64,000 bases of DNA from Aldehydirespirator sp965117015. Lineage in GTDB: Bacteria > Actinomycetota > Acidimicrobiia > Acidimicrobiales > Aldehydirespiratoraceae. A program made the position numbers and the translations under genes. Within the stretch, counting starts at the first letter, position 1. Each line of letters opens with the position of its first letter. The DNA lies in assembly GCA_965117015.1 (NCBI GenBank), contig OZ220747.1:3038001-3102000 (forward strand), written 5' to 3'. Below, piece by piece: positions 10,240 through 18,129 of this stretch. Under the pieces are notes generated by a model. That model saw nothing but the letters and a program-made list of their open reading frames with translations. It did no database searches and had not been told where the DNA came from.

Positions 10240-11601
10240 ATGCGGCACTTCGACCTGCTGATCATCGGCGCGGGCTCGGGCAACTCGGTCATCGGGCCCG
10301 AGCACGACGACTGGGACATCGCCATCGCCGAGCACGGCCTGTTCGGCGGCACCTGCCTCAACGTCGGATGCATCCCCTCCAAGATGTTCGTGTACGCCGC
10401 CGAGGTGGCCGAGCTGACCGCCGACTCCGAGCGCCTCGGCGTGCACACCAGTTTCGAAGGCGCCGACTGGCCCGCGATACGCGACCGGATTTTCGGCCGG
10501 ATCGACCCGATCGCGGAGGGCGGCCTCGACTACCGCATGGGGCTGCCCAACGTGACGGTGTACACCGACACCGCCCGCTTCACCGGTCCCCGCACCGTGA
10601 CGGTGGGAGACGAGACCGTCACCGCCGAGCGGATCGTGGTGACGGCCGGAGCTCGCCCCGCCATCCCGGACGTGGACGGCTTGGCCGGCTGCGGCTACCA
10701 CACCTCCGACACGATCATGCGCCTCGACGCCCTCCCCGAGCGGCTGCTGGTGCTGGGCGGGGGCTACATCGCGGCCGAGCTGGGCTCGGTCATGGGCGCC
10801 TTCGGCTCGCAGGTGACGTTCGTGCTGCGAGGCGACACCTTCCTGCGCCGCGAGGACGACGAGATCCGGGAACGTTTCACCGCGACTTACAACCGCCGCT
10901 TCGACGTGCGTTTCGACACCCGGGTGCTGTCCGCCCGCCGCGAAGGCGCCGAGGTGGTTCTGGAGGTGCAGGACCAAACGGGCGAGACAGCCGAGCTGCG
11001 GGCCGACGAGCTGCTGGTGGCCACCGGCCGGATACCCAACGGCGACCGTCTGGACGTGGCTGCGGGAGGCATAGACACCGACCCGGCCGGCTACGTGATC
11101 ACCGACGATCAGCTCCGAACCACCGCAGAGGGCGTGTGGGCGTTGGGCGACGTGACCAACCCGGTGCAGCTCAAGCACGTCGCCAACCACGAGGCCCGGG
11201 TAGTGCGCCACAACCTCTCCGATCCCGACGACCCAGCCCGGGTCGATCACCGCTTCATCCCCCACGCCGTATTCGGCTACCCCCAGGTGGCCAGCGTCGG
11301 CCTCACCGAGCGGGAATGCCGCCGGCAGCTGATCCCCTACCGCAGCCATGTCCAGCCCTTCAGCTCGGCCGCCTACGGCTGGGCCATGGAGGACACCGAG
11401 AGCGCAGTGAAAGTGATCGCCCACACCGAGACCGGCCGCCTGCTCGGCGCGCACATCATCGGCCCCCAGGCGTCAACACTGATCCAGCAGCTAATCCAGG
11501 GCATGCACTTCGACCTAACCATCGACCAGATGGCCCGCCACCAGTACTACATCCACCCAGCACTACCAGAAGTAGTAGAGCAAGCCCTCCTAGAGCTATA
11601 G
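10240..11601 (+). CDS. mtr: Mycothione reductase
   Basis: 453 residues, class I pyridine nucleotide-disulfide oxidoreductase. Features are an N-terminal FAD motif (IIGAGSGNS), the redox disulfide GGTCLNVGCIPSKM, and the phrase MFVYAAEVAE shared with M. tuberculosis Mtr. The central NADPH domain has LGGGYIAAELGSVMGAF. YGWAMEDT and the dimerisation motif HPALPEVVEQALL match Mtr better than lipoamide dehydrogenase. It reduces mycothiol disulfide with NADPH, so the organism should make mycothiol. The ATG at 10240 is preceded by TAGGGT at 10224-10229. The reading frame stays open far upstream through the palindromes, which is not coding. Confidence 0.9.
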   Translation: MRHFDLLIIGAGSGNSVIGPEHDDWDIAIAEHGLFGGTCLNVGCIPSKMFVYAAEVAELTADSERLGVHTSFEGADWPAIRDRIFGRIDPIAEGGLDYRMGLPNVTVYTDTARFTGPRTVTVGDETVTAERIVVTAGARPAIPDVDGLAGCGYHTSDTIMRLDALPERLLVLGGGYIAAELGSVMGAFGSQVTFVLRGDTFLRREDDEIRERFTATYNRRFDVRFDTRVLSARREGAEVVLEVQDQTGETAELRADELLVATGRIPNGDRLDVAAGGIDTDPAGYVITDDQLRTTAEGVWALGDVTNPVQLKHVANHEARVVRHNLSDPDDPARVDHRFIPHAVFGYPQVASVGLTERECRRQLIPYRSHVQPFSSAAYGWAMEDTESAVKVIAHTETGRLLGAHIIGPQASTLIQQLIQGMHFDLTIDQMARHQYYIHPALPEVVEQALLEL

Positions 11602-11680
11602 CAACCCATTAGAGGGTGCCAGCAGGCCGGCCGGTCAGAGGCGACCGGCACAAACCACCAGCGGCGCGAGGGCCAGGCCG

Positions 11681-11767
11681 GGGGGTGGCGGCGAGGAACG
11701 GCCGACCGACGAGTAGGGCGAAGCCCGTGTCGGTCGGACGGCCTCGTCGACAGGACCCGCCGGCCGG
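11681..11767 (-). repeat. Dispersed palindromic repeat family A, copy 1 (inverted)
   Basis: Reverse complement of the copies at 12933 and 56756. The centre is a hairpin whose arms CGACCGAC and GTCGGTCG close on GGGCTTCGCCC, itself a stem with a UUCG-type loop. Conserved flanks are GGTGGCGGCGAG on one side and CAGGACCCGCCGGCC on the other. It lies between mtr and aroC. Confidence 0.8.
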
Positions 11768-11798
11768 GCACACCCACTTGCGTGCCACGGGCGGTCCG

Positions 11799-11804
11799 TA
11801 TGCT
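11799..11804 (+). promoter_or_regulatory. -10 box (TATGCT) of aroC, probably leaderless
   Basis: TATGCT ends 6 bases before the ATG at 11811; there is no ribosome-binding site in the 6-base gap. This fits a leaderless transcript and supports the chosen start. Confidence 0.5.
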
Positions 11805-11810
11805 GGACGA

Positions 11811-12917
11811 ATGGCCAGCACGTTCGGCACCCTCTTCCGGGTCACCACTTTCGGCGAGTCGCACGGCGGCGGCGTCGGTGTGGTGGTCGACGGCTGCCCG
11901 CCCAGGCTGGCCCTCGACCCCGCGGACATCCAGGCCGACCTCGACCGGCGCCGCCCGGGCCAGAGCCGGCTGGTGACCCAGCGCGCCGAGTCGGATACCG
12001 CCGAGGTCCTCTCCGGGGTCTTCGGCGGTTACACCACCGGAACGCCGATAGCGATCCTGGTGCGCAACAAGGACGCCCGGCCCGAGGCCTACGAGCACCT
12101 GCGCGACGTGTACCGGCCCTCCCATGCCGACTTCACCTACGACGCCAAGTACGGCTTCCGCGACTGGACCGGCGGGGGCCGGGCCTCGGCCCGCGAGACC
12201 GTGGGCCGGGTCGCGGCCGCGGCGATCGCCCGCAAGCTGCTTCACGCCGCGGCCGGTGTCGAGGTGCTGGGATGGGTGCAGTCGGTGCACGACATCGAAG
12301 CGGCTACCGACCCGACCGCAGTCACCCTCCAGGACGTGGAGGCCGGGCCCACCCGCTGCCCCGACCCCGAAGCCGCGGCCCGGATGGTCGAGGCCATCGA
12401 GACGGCCCGGCGCGACGGCGACTCCCTCGGCGGCGTGGTCGAATGCGTATGCCGGGGCGTGCCCGCCGGGCTCGGCGAGCCGGTGTTCGACAAGCTCGAG
12501 GCGGCCCTGGCGGGCGCCATGCTGTCGCTGCCGGCGGCCAAGGGCTTCGAGATCGGCAGCGGCTTCAGTGGCACCCGTCTCACCGGCCTGTCCCACAACG
12601 ATCCGTTCAGAGCGGACCCCACCGACGGGATCCGCACCGTGTCGAACCGCTCCGGCGGTGTGCAGGGCGGCATCTCCAACGGAGAGGACATCGTGGTGAG
12701 GGTGGCCTTCAAGCCCACTTCCACCATCGCCTCCGAGCAGCAGACCGTCACCCGGGAGGGTGAGGAGACGACCCTGGCCGCCCGGGGCCGCCACGACCCG
12801 TGCGTGCTCCCCCGCGCCGTGCCCATGGTCGAGTCCATGGCCTTGCTGGTGCTAGCGGACCACTGGCTCCGCCAGCAAGCAGTAGACGTGCTGCCGCCGC
12901 TGCCGGACCGTCCCTGA
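11811..12917 (+). CDS. aroC: Chorismate synthase
   Basis: 368 residues. The N-terminus TLFRVTTFGESHGGGVGVVVDGCP contains the first chorismate synthase signature, RRPGQSRLVTQRAESD follows, and RDWTGGGRASARETVGRVAAAA gives the FMN/substrate-binding region. It converts 5-enolpyruvylshikimate-3-phosphate to chorismate with reduced FMN, the last common step of aromatic synthesis. No other shikimate genes are nearby. The gene is flanked on both sides by inverted copies of repeat A. The start is set by family alignment and the adjoining TATGCT box; the open frame upstream is repeat sequence. Confidence 0.95.
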   Translation: MASTFGTLFRVTTFGESHGGGVGVVVDGCPPRLALDPADIQADLDRRRPGQSRLVTQRAESDTAEVLSGVFGGYTTGTPIAILVRNKDARPEAYEHLRDVYRPSHADFTYDAKYGFRDWTGGGRASARETVGRVAAAAIARKLLHAAAGVEVLGWVQSVHDIEAATDPTAVTLQDVEAGPTRCPDPEAAARMVEAIETARRDGDSLGGVVECVCRGVPAGLGEPVFDKLEAALAGAMLSLPAAKGFEIGSGFSGTRLTGLSHNDPFRADPTDGIRTVSNRSGGVQGGISNGEDIVVRVAFKPTSTIASEQQTVTREGEETTLAARGRHDPCVLPRAVPMVESMALLVLADHWLRQQAVDVLPPLPDRP

Positions 12918-12932
12918 GGGGCAGTTGCCAGA

Positions 12933-13015
12933 CCGGTCGGCGGGTCCTGTCGTCGAGCCGAAACGACCGACACGGGCTTCGCCCTACTCGTCGGTCGTTT
13001 GACTCGCCGCCACCC
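12933..13015 (+). repeat. Dispersed palindromic repeat family A, copy 2
   Basis: Begins 16 bases after the aroC stop. It has conserved CGGCGGGTCCTGTCG, the hairpin GACCGAC...GTCGGTC around GGGCTTCGCCC, and CTCGCCGCCACC. It is inverted with respect to copy 1, so aroC is bracketed by an inverted pair. It could also end transcription in either direction between aroC and gcvT, although there is no T-tract. Confidence 0.8.
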
Positions 13016-13069
13016 ACCGACCTACCGGGCTGCGCCTGTGGCTGAACGGCCGTGTCTGGTGAGAATTCG

Positions 13070-14146
13070 CTATCGGTGGAACGGAGGCTTGACGACCTCG
13101 GCCGGCAGGTCCCGGCCCCGCACGTCAATGGTCACCGCGTCACCAACCCCGATTTCAGGCGCCAGGAAGGCCAAGGCGATGCCCTGGCCCAGTACCGGCG
13201 AGAAGTTGCCGCTGCTGACGACTCCGATCTCGTCGTCGCCCCGCCGGACCACGCAGCCGTCGCGGGGCGGGCGGCCTTTGTCGGCCAGCAGGCCCCGGAG
13301 TCGCCGCCATGGCCCGGCCTCGCGCTCAGCCTCCAGCGGGGTCCGGCCCCTGAAGTCGCCCTTGTCCCAGCGGACGACCCAGCCCAAGCCGGCCTGGAGG
13401 GGCGTGATACCGGGACCCAGCTCATGCCCGTGCAGCGGCAGCCCGGCCTCCAGGCGCAGGGTGTCGCGGGCCCCGAGCCCGGCCGGTGACACTCCGGCGT
13501 CGACCAGTCGCTGCCACACGGTAGGAGCATCCTCGACGCCGACCGCCATCTCGACGCCGTCCTCGCCGGTGTAGCCGGTGCCGGCCGCCGTTACCGGGAT
13601 CTCGCCGAAACGGCTGGACGACACCTTGAACCGTCCGATCGAGGCGACCTCCTCGGCGCCTGCGGCCGCCAGCCGGGCTCGGGCCTCGGGGCCCTGGACG
13701 GCGATCACTGCCCGGTCGGCGGTGACGTCGGTGATGTCCGGGTCGCCCGACCCCTCCTGAAGGGCGCCGACGACCCGGTCGGTGTTGGAGGCGTTCGGCA
13801 TCACGTCGAAGAGGTCAGGGCCGATCCACCACACGATGATGTCGTCGAGCACGGAGGCGTCGGAGGCATCCAGCAGATGGGTGTACTGGGCTGACCCGAC
13901 CCCGACGCGGTCCAGATCGTTGGTCAGCGCCCATTGCAGGCTGCGGTGCGCGGCGTCGCCCTGCACCCGCACCGTCCCCAGATGCGACACGTCGAACATG
14001 GCCGCGCTCGTGCGGCAGGCCATGTGCTCGGCCACCGTGCCGCTGGAGTACTGAAGCGGCATGTTCCAGCCGCCGAAGGGCACCAGCTTGGCGCCGGCCT
14101 GCTCATGCACCTCGCGCAGAGGCGACTGTCTCAACTCGTCAGCCAT
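13070..14146 (-). CDS. gcvT: Aminomethyltransferase (glycine cleavage T protein)
   Basis: 358 residues. The N-terminus has SPLREVHEQAGAKLVPFGGW and then MFDVSHLGTVRV, both typical of GcvT. The folate-binding Asp region reads LTNDLDRV and the C-terminal barrel ends near GVGDAVTIDVRGR. It transfers the methylene group from the H-protein aminomethyl-lipoate to tetrahydrofolate, releasing ammonia. gcvP lies 4 kb away on the other strand and gcvH 3.5 kb away, so the glycine cleavage genes are in the same neighbourhood but not one operon. The ATG at 14146 gives the usual N-terminus. Confidence 0.94.
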   Translation of the reverse strand: MADELRQSPLREVHEQAGAKLVPFGGWNMPLQYSSGTVAEHMACRTSAAMFDVSHLGTVRVQGDAAHRSLQWALTNDLDRVGVGSAQYTHLLDASDASVLDDIIVWWIGPDLFDVMPNASNTDRVVGALQEGSGDPDITDVTADRAVIAVQGPEARARLAAAGAEEVASIGRFKVSSSRFGEIPVTAAGTGYTGEDGVEMAVGVEDAPTVWQRLVDAGVSPAGLGARDTLRLEAGLPLHGHELGPGITPLQAGLGWVVRWDKGDFRGRTPLEAEREAGPWRRLRGLLADKGRPPRDGCVVRRGDDEIGVVSSGNFSPVLGQGIALAFLAPEIGVGDAVTIDVRGRDLPAEVVKPPFHR

Positions 14147-14170
14147 CTAGGTGCGCAGTCATGTCCGCTC

Positions 14171-14224
14171 CTTGTTCGCTACGCTCACGGGCCGCTCGGG
14201 CCACGGCCTCGCAGGCTCGGCCTC
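14171..14224. repeat. 54-base dispersed repeat family B, copy 1
   Basis: Differs at one base from 38048-38101. GC-rich, beginning CTTGTTCGCT and ending GGCTCGGCCTC. It ends inside the stop codon of the minus-strand gene at 14223, and the second copy likewise ends 4 bases before the stop of a minus-strand gene. It separates that gene from gcvT. Confidence 0.85.
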
Positions 14225-14543
14225 AGGCGGCGACCGCGAGGCCGTACTTGCGGCCGATCCACTCCATGTCTCGACGGTTCAGGAGCTTGACTCGAACGTC
14301 AGGATGAGTCTCAGCCAGGAGCCTCAGCTTCTGCTTCTTGCGGTTGACCAGCCGCTGCCGCAACGTCGTGAGCTCGACGTACATGTCGAAGTCGGGCAGG
14401 TAGAAGTCGGGGGTGAATCCGCACGCCGTGTTGCCGTCGGAGTCCCGTTCGAGCACGAACATGCGGGGCTCGTACTCCCAACGGATCCCATAGGAGTCGA
14501 GCAGGCTGGCGAAAGCCTGCTCGGAGGGATGGGCGAAGGTCAT
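14223..14543 (-). CDS. Small protein with PD-(D/E)xK-nuclease-like motif, function unknown
   Basis: 106 residues from the ATG at 14543, which begins 5 bases past the upstream gene's stop; an in-frame start further upstream would overlap that gene. The sequence FTPDFYLPDFDMYVELTT followed by RKKQK resembles the PD...ExK layout of small restriction-fold nucleases, but the position of the Lys is shifted (ELT instead of ExK), so activity is uncertain. It sits at the end of a merR-headed transcription unit and is closed by repeat B. A conserved hypothetical; possibly a DNA repair or Holliday-junction-type fold. Confidence 0.65.
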   Translation of the reverse strand: MTFAHPSEQAFASLLDSYGIRWEYEPRMFVLERDSDGNTACGFTPDFYLPDFDMYVELTTLRQRLVNRKKQKLRLLAETHPDVRVKLLNRRDMEWIGRKYGLAVAA

Positions 14544-14547
14544 CAGG

Positions 14548-15063
<516 letters not shown>

Positions 15064-15174
15064 TAGCCGCTCCTTGCTTGTCGCTGGTGGCCGCCGCGGA
15101 CGACGATCACGATGGCCGGTCACCATGACCGGTGCAATGACAACCCCGAAACTACGACGCTGTCACCTGTGGAA

Positions 15175-15203
15175 ACTCTAAGGCTCCAAGGGGCGCGAGT
15201 CAA
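15175..15203 (-). promoter_or_regulatory. Sigma-A-type promoter of the merR gene
   Basis: On the minus strand TTGACT (15198-15203), a 17-base spacer, then TAGAGT (15175-15180). The spacer is normal length, unlike the 19-20 bases of promoters activated by MerR proteins. The leader to the ATG at 15063 is about 105 bases and contains the motif CACAGGTGACAG, a possible autoregulatory site. Confidence 0.5.
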
Positions 15204-15272
15204 CCACCGGGCACCGAACGCCTTCCCATGGCAGCCCGATTCGAGGTCGGTGGCGCGAGCCGATCCGGTGTG

Positions 15273-15773
15273 CTAGTGGCTGCCGAAGTCCTCGGGCGAG
15301 ACGGAGTCGATGAACTCCTTGAACTGCTCCACGACCTCTTCGGCCTGTTCCTGCCCCGCCACCGCGACACCGTCGGTGGTGTAGCCCGCCTCCTGTATCA
15401 CCGCCTCCTCCGCGAAGATCGGCGTGCCGGTGCGGGCCGCCAGCGCGATGGCGTCCGAGGGGCGGCTCGACAGCACGAAGCGGCCGCCGTCGCGCAGCAG
15501 GTGAAGCTCCGCGTAGAACGTCTTGTCCCGCAGCTCGGTGACCACGACACGCTCGAGGTCGGCTGAGAGCTCATCGAGCACGTTGCGGAGAAGGTCGTGG
15601 GTCATGGGCCTAGGAGTCGTGACCCCGTCGAGGGCGATGGCAATGGCCGTCGCCTCGGGAGCTCCGATGAAGATGGGGAGCAGCCGAGCCGCATCCGACA
15701 TCTCGCGCAGCAGCACTATCGGCGTGTTGGAAGGCAGTTCCACCCTCACTCCGATCAACTCCATCTGCTGCAC
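15273..15773 (-). CDS. Bifunctional nuclease (BFN/DUF151) family protein
   Basis: 166 residues. MELIGVRVELPSNTPIVLL is followed by LLPIFIGAPEATAIAIAL, RPMTHDLL and SSRPSDAIALAARTGTPIF, the conserved core of DUF151. Plant and bacterial members have been reported to have DNase/RNase activity; the mycobacterial homologue is Rv1829. The start is GTG at 15773: a TAGGAT box (15780-15785) lies exactly 6 bases upstream and there is no ribosome site, which argues for a leaderless GTG start. It follows hpt and precedes merR. Confidence 0.85.
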   Translation of the reverse strand: MQQMELIGVRVELPSNTPIVLLREMSDAARLLPIFIGAPEATAIAIALDGVTTPRPMTHDLLRNVLDELSADLERVVVTELRDKTFYAELHLLRDGGRFVLSSRPSDAIALAARTGTPIFAEEAVIQEAGYTTDGVAVAGQEQAEEVVEQFKEFIDSVSPEDFGSH

Positions 15774-15779
15774 GGCGGC

Positions 15780-15785
15780 ATCCTA
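15780..15785 (-). promoter_or_regulatory. -10 box (TAGGAT) of the BFN gene, probably leaderless
   Basis: TAGGAT overlaps the hpt stop codon and ends 6 bases before the GTG start at 15773. The spacing matches other start-proximal boxes in the window. Confidence 0.45.
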
Positions 15786-16382
15786 GCCGGGCCGTGTCTT
15801 CGCGGACGATCCGTAGAAGACCGGGACGTAGGCGTCGGGGTCGTCGGCCAGCAACTCCATGTCGGCCGCGGCGACGAGGCGCAAGTTGCGGTAGCGGCCC
15901 TCGTGGTCGAGCCCGAAGCCGATCACGAACGCGTCGGAGACTTCAGCCCCGGCGAAGTCGATTTCCACGGGCACCACCCGCCGCGTCCGCCGATCCAGCA
16001 GCGTACAAACGGCCACCGAGCGAGGCCTGCGGCGCTGGAGCTCAGTACGTAGGAAGGCGGTGCTGAGACCGGTGTCGACGATGTCCTCGACGATCACCGC
16101 GTCGCGGCCGGCGATATCGATGTCGAGGTCCTTGAGCAGGCGGACACGGCCCGAATCGGGGGTGTAGGGCGTGATGGCCATGAAGTCCACGCTTACAGGA
16201 GCAGTCATGGCCCTGGCCAGGTCGGCCAGGAACGGCACGCTGCCCCGCAGCACGCCGATGAGCACAACGCCGTCGGGATAGCGGGCCGACATCTCCGCGG
16301 CCAGGCGAGCGACGATCGCATCGATCTGCTCGGCGGTCAGCAGCACGCGCGGCTCGGCTGGTTTCGGGGGGTCGGAGGGCAC
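15783..16382 (-). CDS. hpt: Hypoxanthine(-guanine) phosphoribosyltransferase
   Basis: 199 residues. The PRPP-binding loop is VIVEDIVDTGLST; LTAEQIDAIVARLAAE and VVLIGVLRGSVPFLADL are typical of bacterial HPRTs, and the C-terminal FVIGFGLDHEGRYRNL contains the purine-contacting region. It salvages hypoxanthine and guanine with PRPP. The start is GTG. It lies 5 bases after ftsR and 9 before the BFN gene, that is, inserted into the ftsR-BFN interval conserved in mycobacteria. In many actinobacteria hpt lies beside tilS and ftsH, so this location is unusual. Confidence 0.92.
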   Translation of the reverse strand: MPSDPPKPAEPRVLLTAEQIDAIVARLAAEMSARYPDGVVLIGVLRGSVPFLADLARAMTAPVSVDFMAITPYTPDSGRVRLLKDLDIDIAGRDAVIVEDIVDTGLSTAFLRTELQRRRPRSVAVCTLLDRRTRRVVPVEIDFAGAEVSDAFVIGFGLDHEGRYRNLRLVAAADMELLADDPDAYVPVFYGSSAKTRPG

Positions 16383-16387
16383 CCTGC

Positions 16388-17176
16388 TCAGTCCAGGTGG
16401 GTGCGGAGTGTGCGTTGCAGCAGCAGCCGCCGCAGTTGTTCGGTCAGCTCGACGATCTCGGCCAGCTCGGTGCGCAGCCGGTCCGTCTCGCCCCGAGCGA
16501 TCAGCGGTCCCAGCAGCTGCTCGTAGATGCCGGCCTCACGGTCGGCGGCCACCTTGAACATTCTCAGGTTGCGGGCTGGTATGCCGTGGTCGGCCAGAGC
16601 TGCGGCCGTCCGCGCCGTCAGAAGCGCATCATGGTCGAACACTGGATCCGCCCCGTCGTCGTCCGCTTCCGCTTCGCCGTCGCCGCCGGACCGTTCCGCC
16701 ACCGGGACGATGATGCCGAGCCGCTGCAGTTCGGCTATGTGCTCGGTGTCTATGCCGACGGCCCGGGCCAACTCGGCCGCGGTGAGGCTGACCGATCCGT
16801 CCGGTTCGGACTCCGCCGCAGCTGCCGCGTCGGAGTCGTCTCCGGCGCCGGTGCGTGAGCGGGTGGTGAACAGCGACGGTGTCGCGGCAATGGCTTCAGC
16901 CCCAGTACCGGCGCGCGGCGCGGCTCGTGCCACCGCTCCCGAAGCCAGCCGGCGCTTGATCTCCTTGAGGGGCAGGAAGTGGTCGCGCTGCTGGATCAGC
17001 ACCCAGTTGAGCCGCTCGATGTCGGCCTCGAAGAACTTCCGGTAGCCCGACGGAGTGCGCTGCGGGTCGATCAAGCCCTGGCTCTCCAGGAACCGGATCT
17101 TGGAGATCGTCAGGTCTGGATGCTCGTCCGCGAGCAGCGAGAGCACCTCGCCGATGGACCGGTAGGCGCGGCTCAC
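16388..17176 (-). CDS. ftsR: MerR-family cell-division regulator, FtsR-like (Rv1828-like)
   Basis: 262 residues. The MerR helix-turn-helix is YRSIGEVLSLLADEHPDLTISKIRFLESQGLI, with PSGYRKFFEADIERL as the wing. A low-complexity linker rich in Ala/Glu/Asp at about 100-150 is followed by a C-terminal ligand-like domain. FtsR of Corynebacterium activates ftsZ, and the order gcvH-garA-Rv1828 is conserved. The GTG start overlaps the garA stop by 4 bases, so the two are translationally coupled. The function in this organism is inferred from synteny. Confidence 0.82.
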   Translation of the reverse strand: MSRAYRSIGEVLSLLADEHPDLTISKIRFLESQGLIDPQRTPSGYRKFFEADIERLNWVLIQQRDHFLPLKEIKRRLASGAVARAAPRAGTGAEAIAATPSLFTTRSRTGAGDDSDAAAAAESEPDGSVSLTAAELARAVGIDTEHIAELQRLGIIVPVAERSGGDGEAEADDDGADPVFDHDALLTARTAAALADHGIPARNLRMFKVAADREAGIYEQLLGPLIARGETDRLRTELAEIVELTEQLRRLLLQRTLRTHLD

Positions 17177-17643
17177 TGGGGCGACGTCCCGTGGACGAAC
17201 ACGAGCTTGAACTTCCCGACCTGGACTTCGTCGCCCTCGTCGAGCTCGCCTTCATCGACGAGTTGGCGGTTGACGTAGGTGCCGTTCAGCGAGCCCACGT
17301 CGCGGATCGAGTAGCGGGCCCCGTCGCGCTCCACCTCGGCGTGGCGGCGCGACACGGTGATGTCGTCGAGGAAAATGTCGCTGTCGGGGTCGCGCCCTAC
17401 CGACACCACGTCGGAGTCCAACGCGTAGCGGGCTCCGGCCTTGGGACCCTGGTTGACCACGAAGAGGCCCTCGTGCCGGCCGAAGGCGGACCGGTCCACG
17501 AACACGGATCCCGGCGACGCTTCCGGCTCCACCGCCCGGTGCTCCGTGGTGACGTCCTCGGGCTCCGGCAACTCCCCGCCGGACACGTCGGCGTCTGCTC
17601 GGCGGCGGCTGCTGCGGCCACCCGGGCCCGGCGTGGACGCCAC
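17173..17643 (-). CDS. garA: FHA-domain protein, GarA/OdhI-like
   Basis: 156 residues. The C-terminal FHA domain has GRDPDSDIFLDD, TVSRRHAEVERD and DVGSLNGTYVNR, the phosphothreonine-binding loops of GarA. About 30 residues from the N-terminus lies VTTEHRAVEP, equivalent to the ETT motif that PknB/PknG phosphorylate in mycobacterial GarA. The GarA family inhibits 2-oxoglutarate dehydrogenase and regulates glutamate enzymes depending on phosphorylation. The GTG start is 4 bases after the gcvH stop; ftsR overlaps the end. Assignment rests on motifs and on the conserved gcvH neighbour. Confidence 0.87.
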   Translation of the reverse strand: MASTPGPGGRSSRRRADADVSGGELPEPEDVTTEHRAVEPEASPGSVFVDRSAFGRHEGLFVVNQGPKAGARYALDSDVVSVGRDPDSDIFLDDITVSRRHAEVERDGARYSIRDVGSLNGTYVNRQLVDEGELDEGDEVQVGKFKLVFVHGTSPQ

Positions 17644-17647
17644 TTCC

Positions 17648-18028
17648 CTACCCCGCTATCAGATCCCTGTAGCCGTCGGCGTCGAGCAGGCTGTCGAGCT
17701 CGGCGGCATCACCGAATGTGATCGTGCAGATCCATCCATCTCCGTAGGGATCCTCGTTGAGCCGCTGCGGAGCGCCGGCCAGCTCGTCGTTGACCTCGCT
17801 CACCACCCCGCTCACCGGGGCGAACAACTCCGACACCGACTTGGTCGACTCAACCTCCCCGAACGGCTCTCCCTGGTCGACCCGGTCCCCCACCTGGGGC
17901 AACTCCACGTAGACGACATCGCCGAGGGCGTCCTGCGCATAGTCGGTGATGCCGATGCGAGCAACGTCCCCGTCGACTACCGCCCACTCGTGGTCCGTGG
18001 AGTAGCGCAAGTCTTCAGGAATGTTCAT
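17648..18028 (-). CDS. gcvH: Glycine cleavage system H protein
   Basis: 126 residues. The lipoylation site is Lys63 in EVESTKSVSEL. The sequence starts NIPEDLRYSTDHEW and contains ITDYAQDALGDVVYVELP, as in all GcvH. It shuttles the aminomethyl group between P and T proteins on lipoate. It heads the gcvH-garA-ftsR-hpt transcription unit. A TAGCTT box ends 6 bases before the ATG with no ribosome site, suggesting a leaderless message. Confidence 0.95.
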   Translation of the reverse strand: MNIPEDLRYSTDHEWAVVDGDVARIGITDYAQDALGDVVYVELPQVGDRVDQGEPFGEVESTKSVSELFAPVSGVVSEVNDELAGAPQRLNEDPYGDGWICTITFGDAAELDSLLDADGYRDLIAG

Positions 18029-18034
18029 GCCCCG

Positions 18035-18040
18035 AAGCTA
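18035..18040 (-). promoter_or_regulatory. -10 box (TAGCTT) of gcvH, probably leaderless
   Basis: TAGCTT on the minus strand ends 6 bases before the gcvH ATG. It would drive the gcvH-garA-ftsR unit. Confidence 0.45.
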
Positions 18041-18082
18041 CCCCATACGCGCGACGAACTCGCGACCGGTACCTCCGGTGGG

Positions 18083-18110
18083 TGTTATCGTGCTTTTGCA
18101 AGCGTTTACG
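18083..18110 (+). promoter_or_regulatory. Extended -10 promoter and LacI-type operator of the solitary ABC ATPase
   Basis: TG-T-TATCGT (18083-18091) is an extended -10 element. The operator TGCAAGCGTTTACG occupies 18097-18110, i.e. the transcription start region. Its left half (AAGCG) matches the operator before importer 1 and its right half (CGTTT) matches those before importer 2 and the glucosidase. Confidence 0.6.
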
Positions 18111-18129
18111 AGGTTTCGGGAGAGGTCCG

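Noticed and set aside
10240..11601. Calling this gene dihydrolipoamide dehydrogenase (to complete the glycine cleavage system)
   Set aside because: MFVYAAEVAE, YGWAMEDT and the C-terminal region match mycothione reductase more closely; the L protein must be encoded elsewhere.
11602..11810. tRNA or other RNA gene between mtr and aroC
   Set aside because: The folded part is repeat A; no cloverleaf or T-loop motif was found here or in any other gap.
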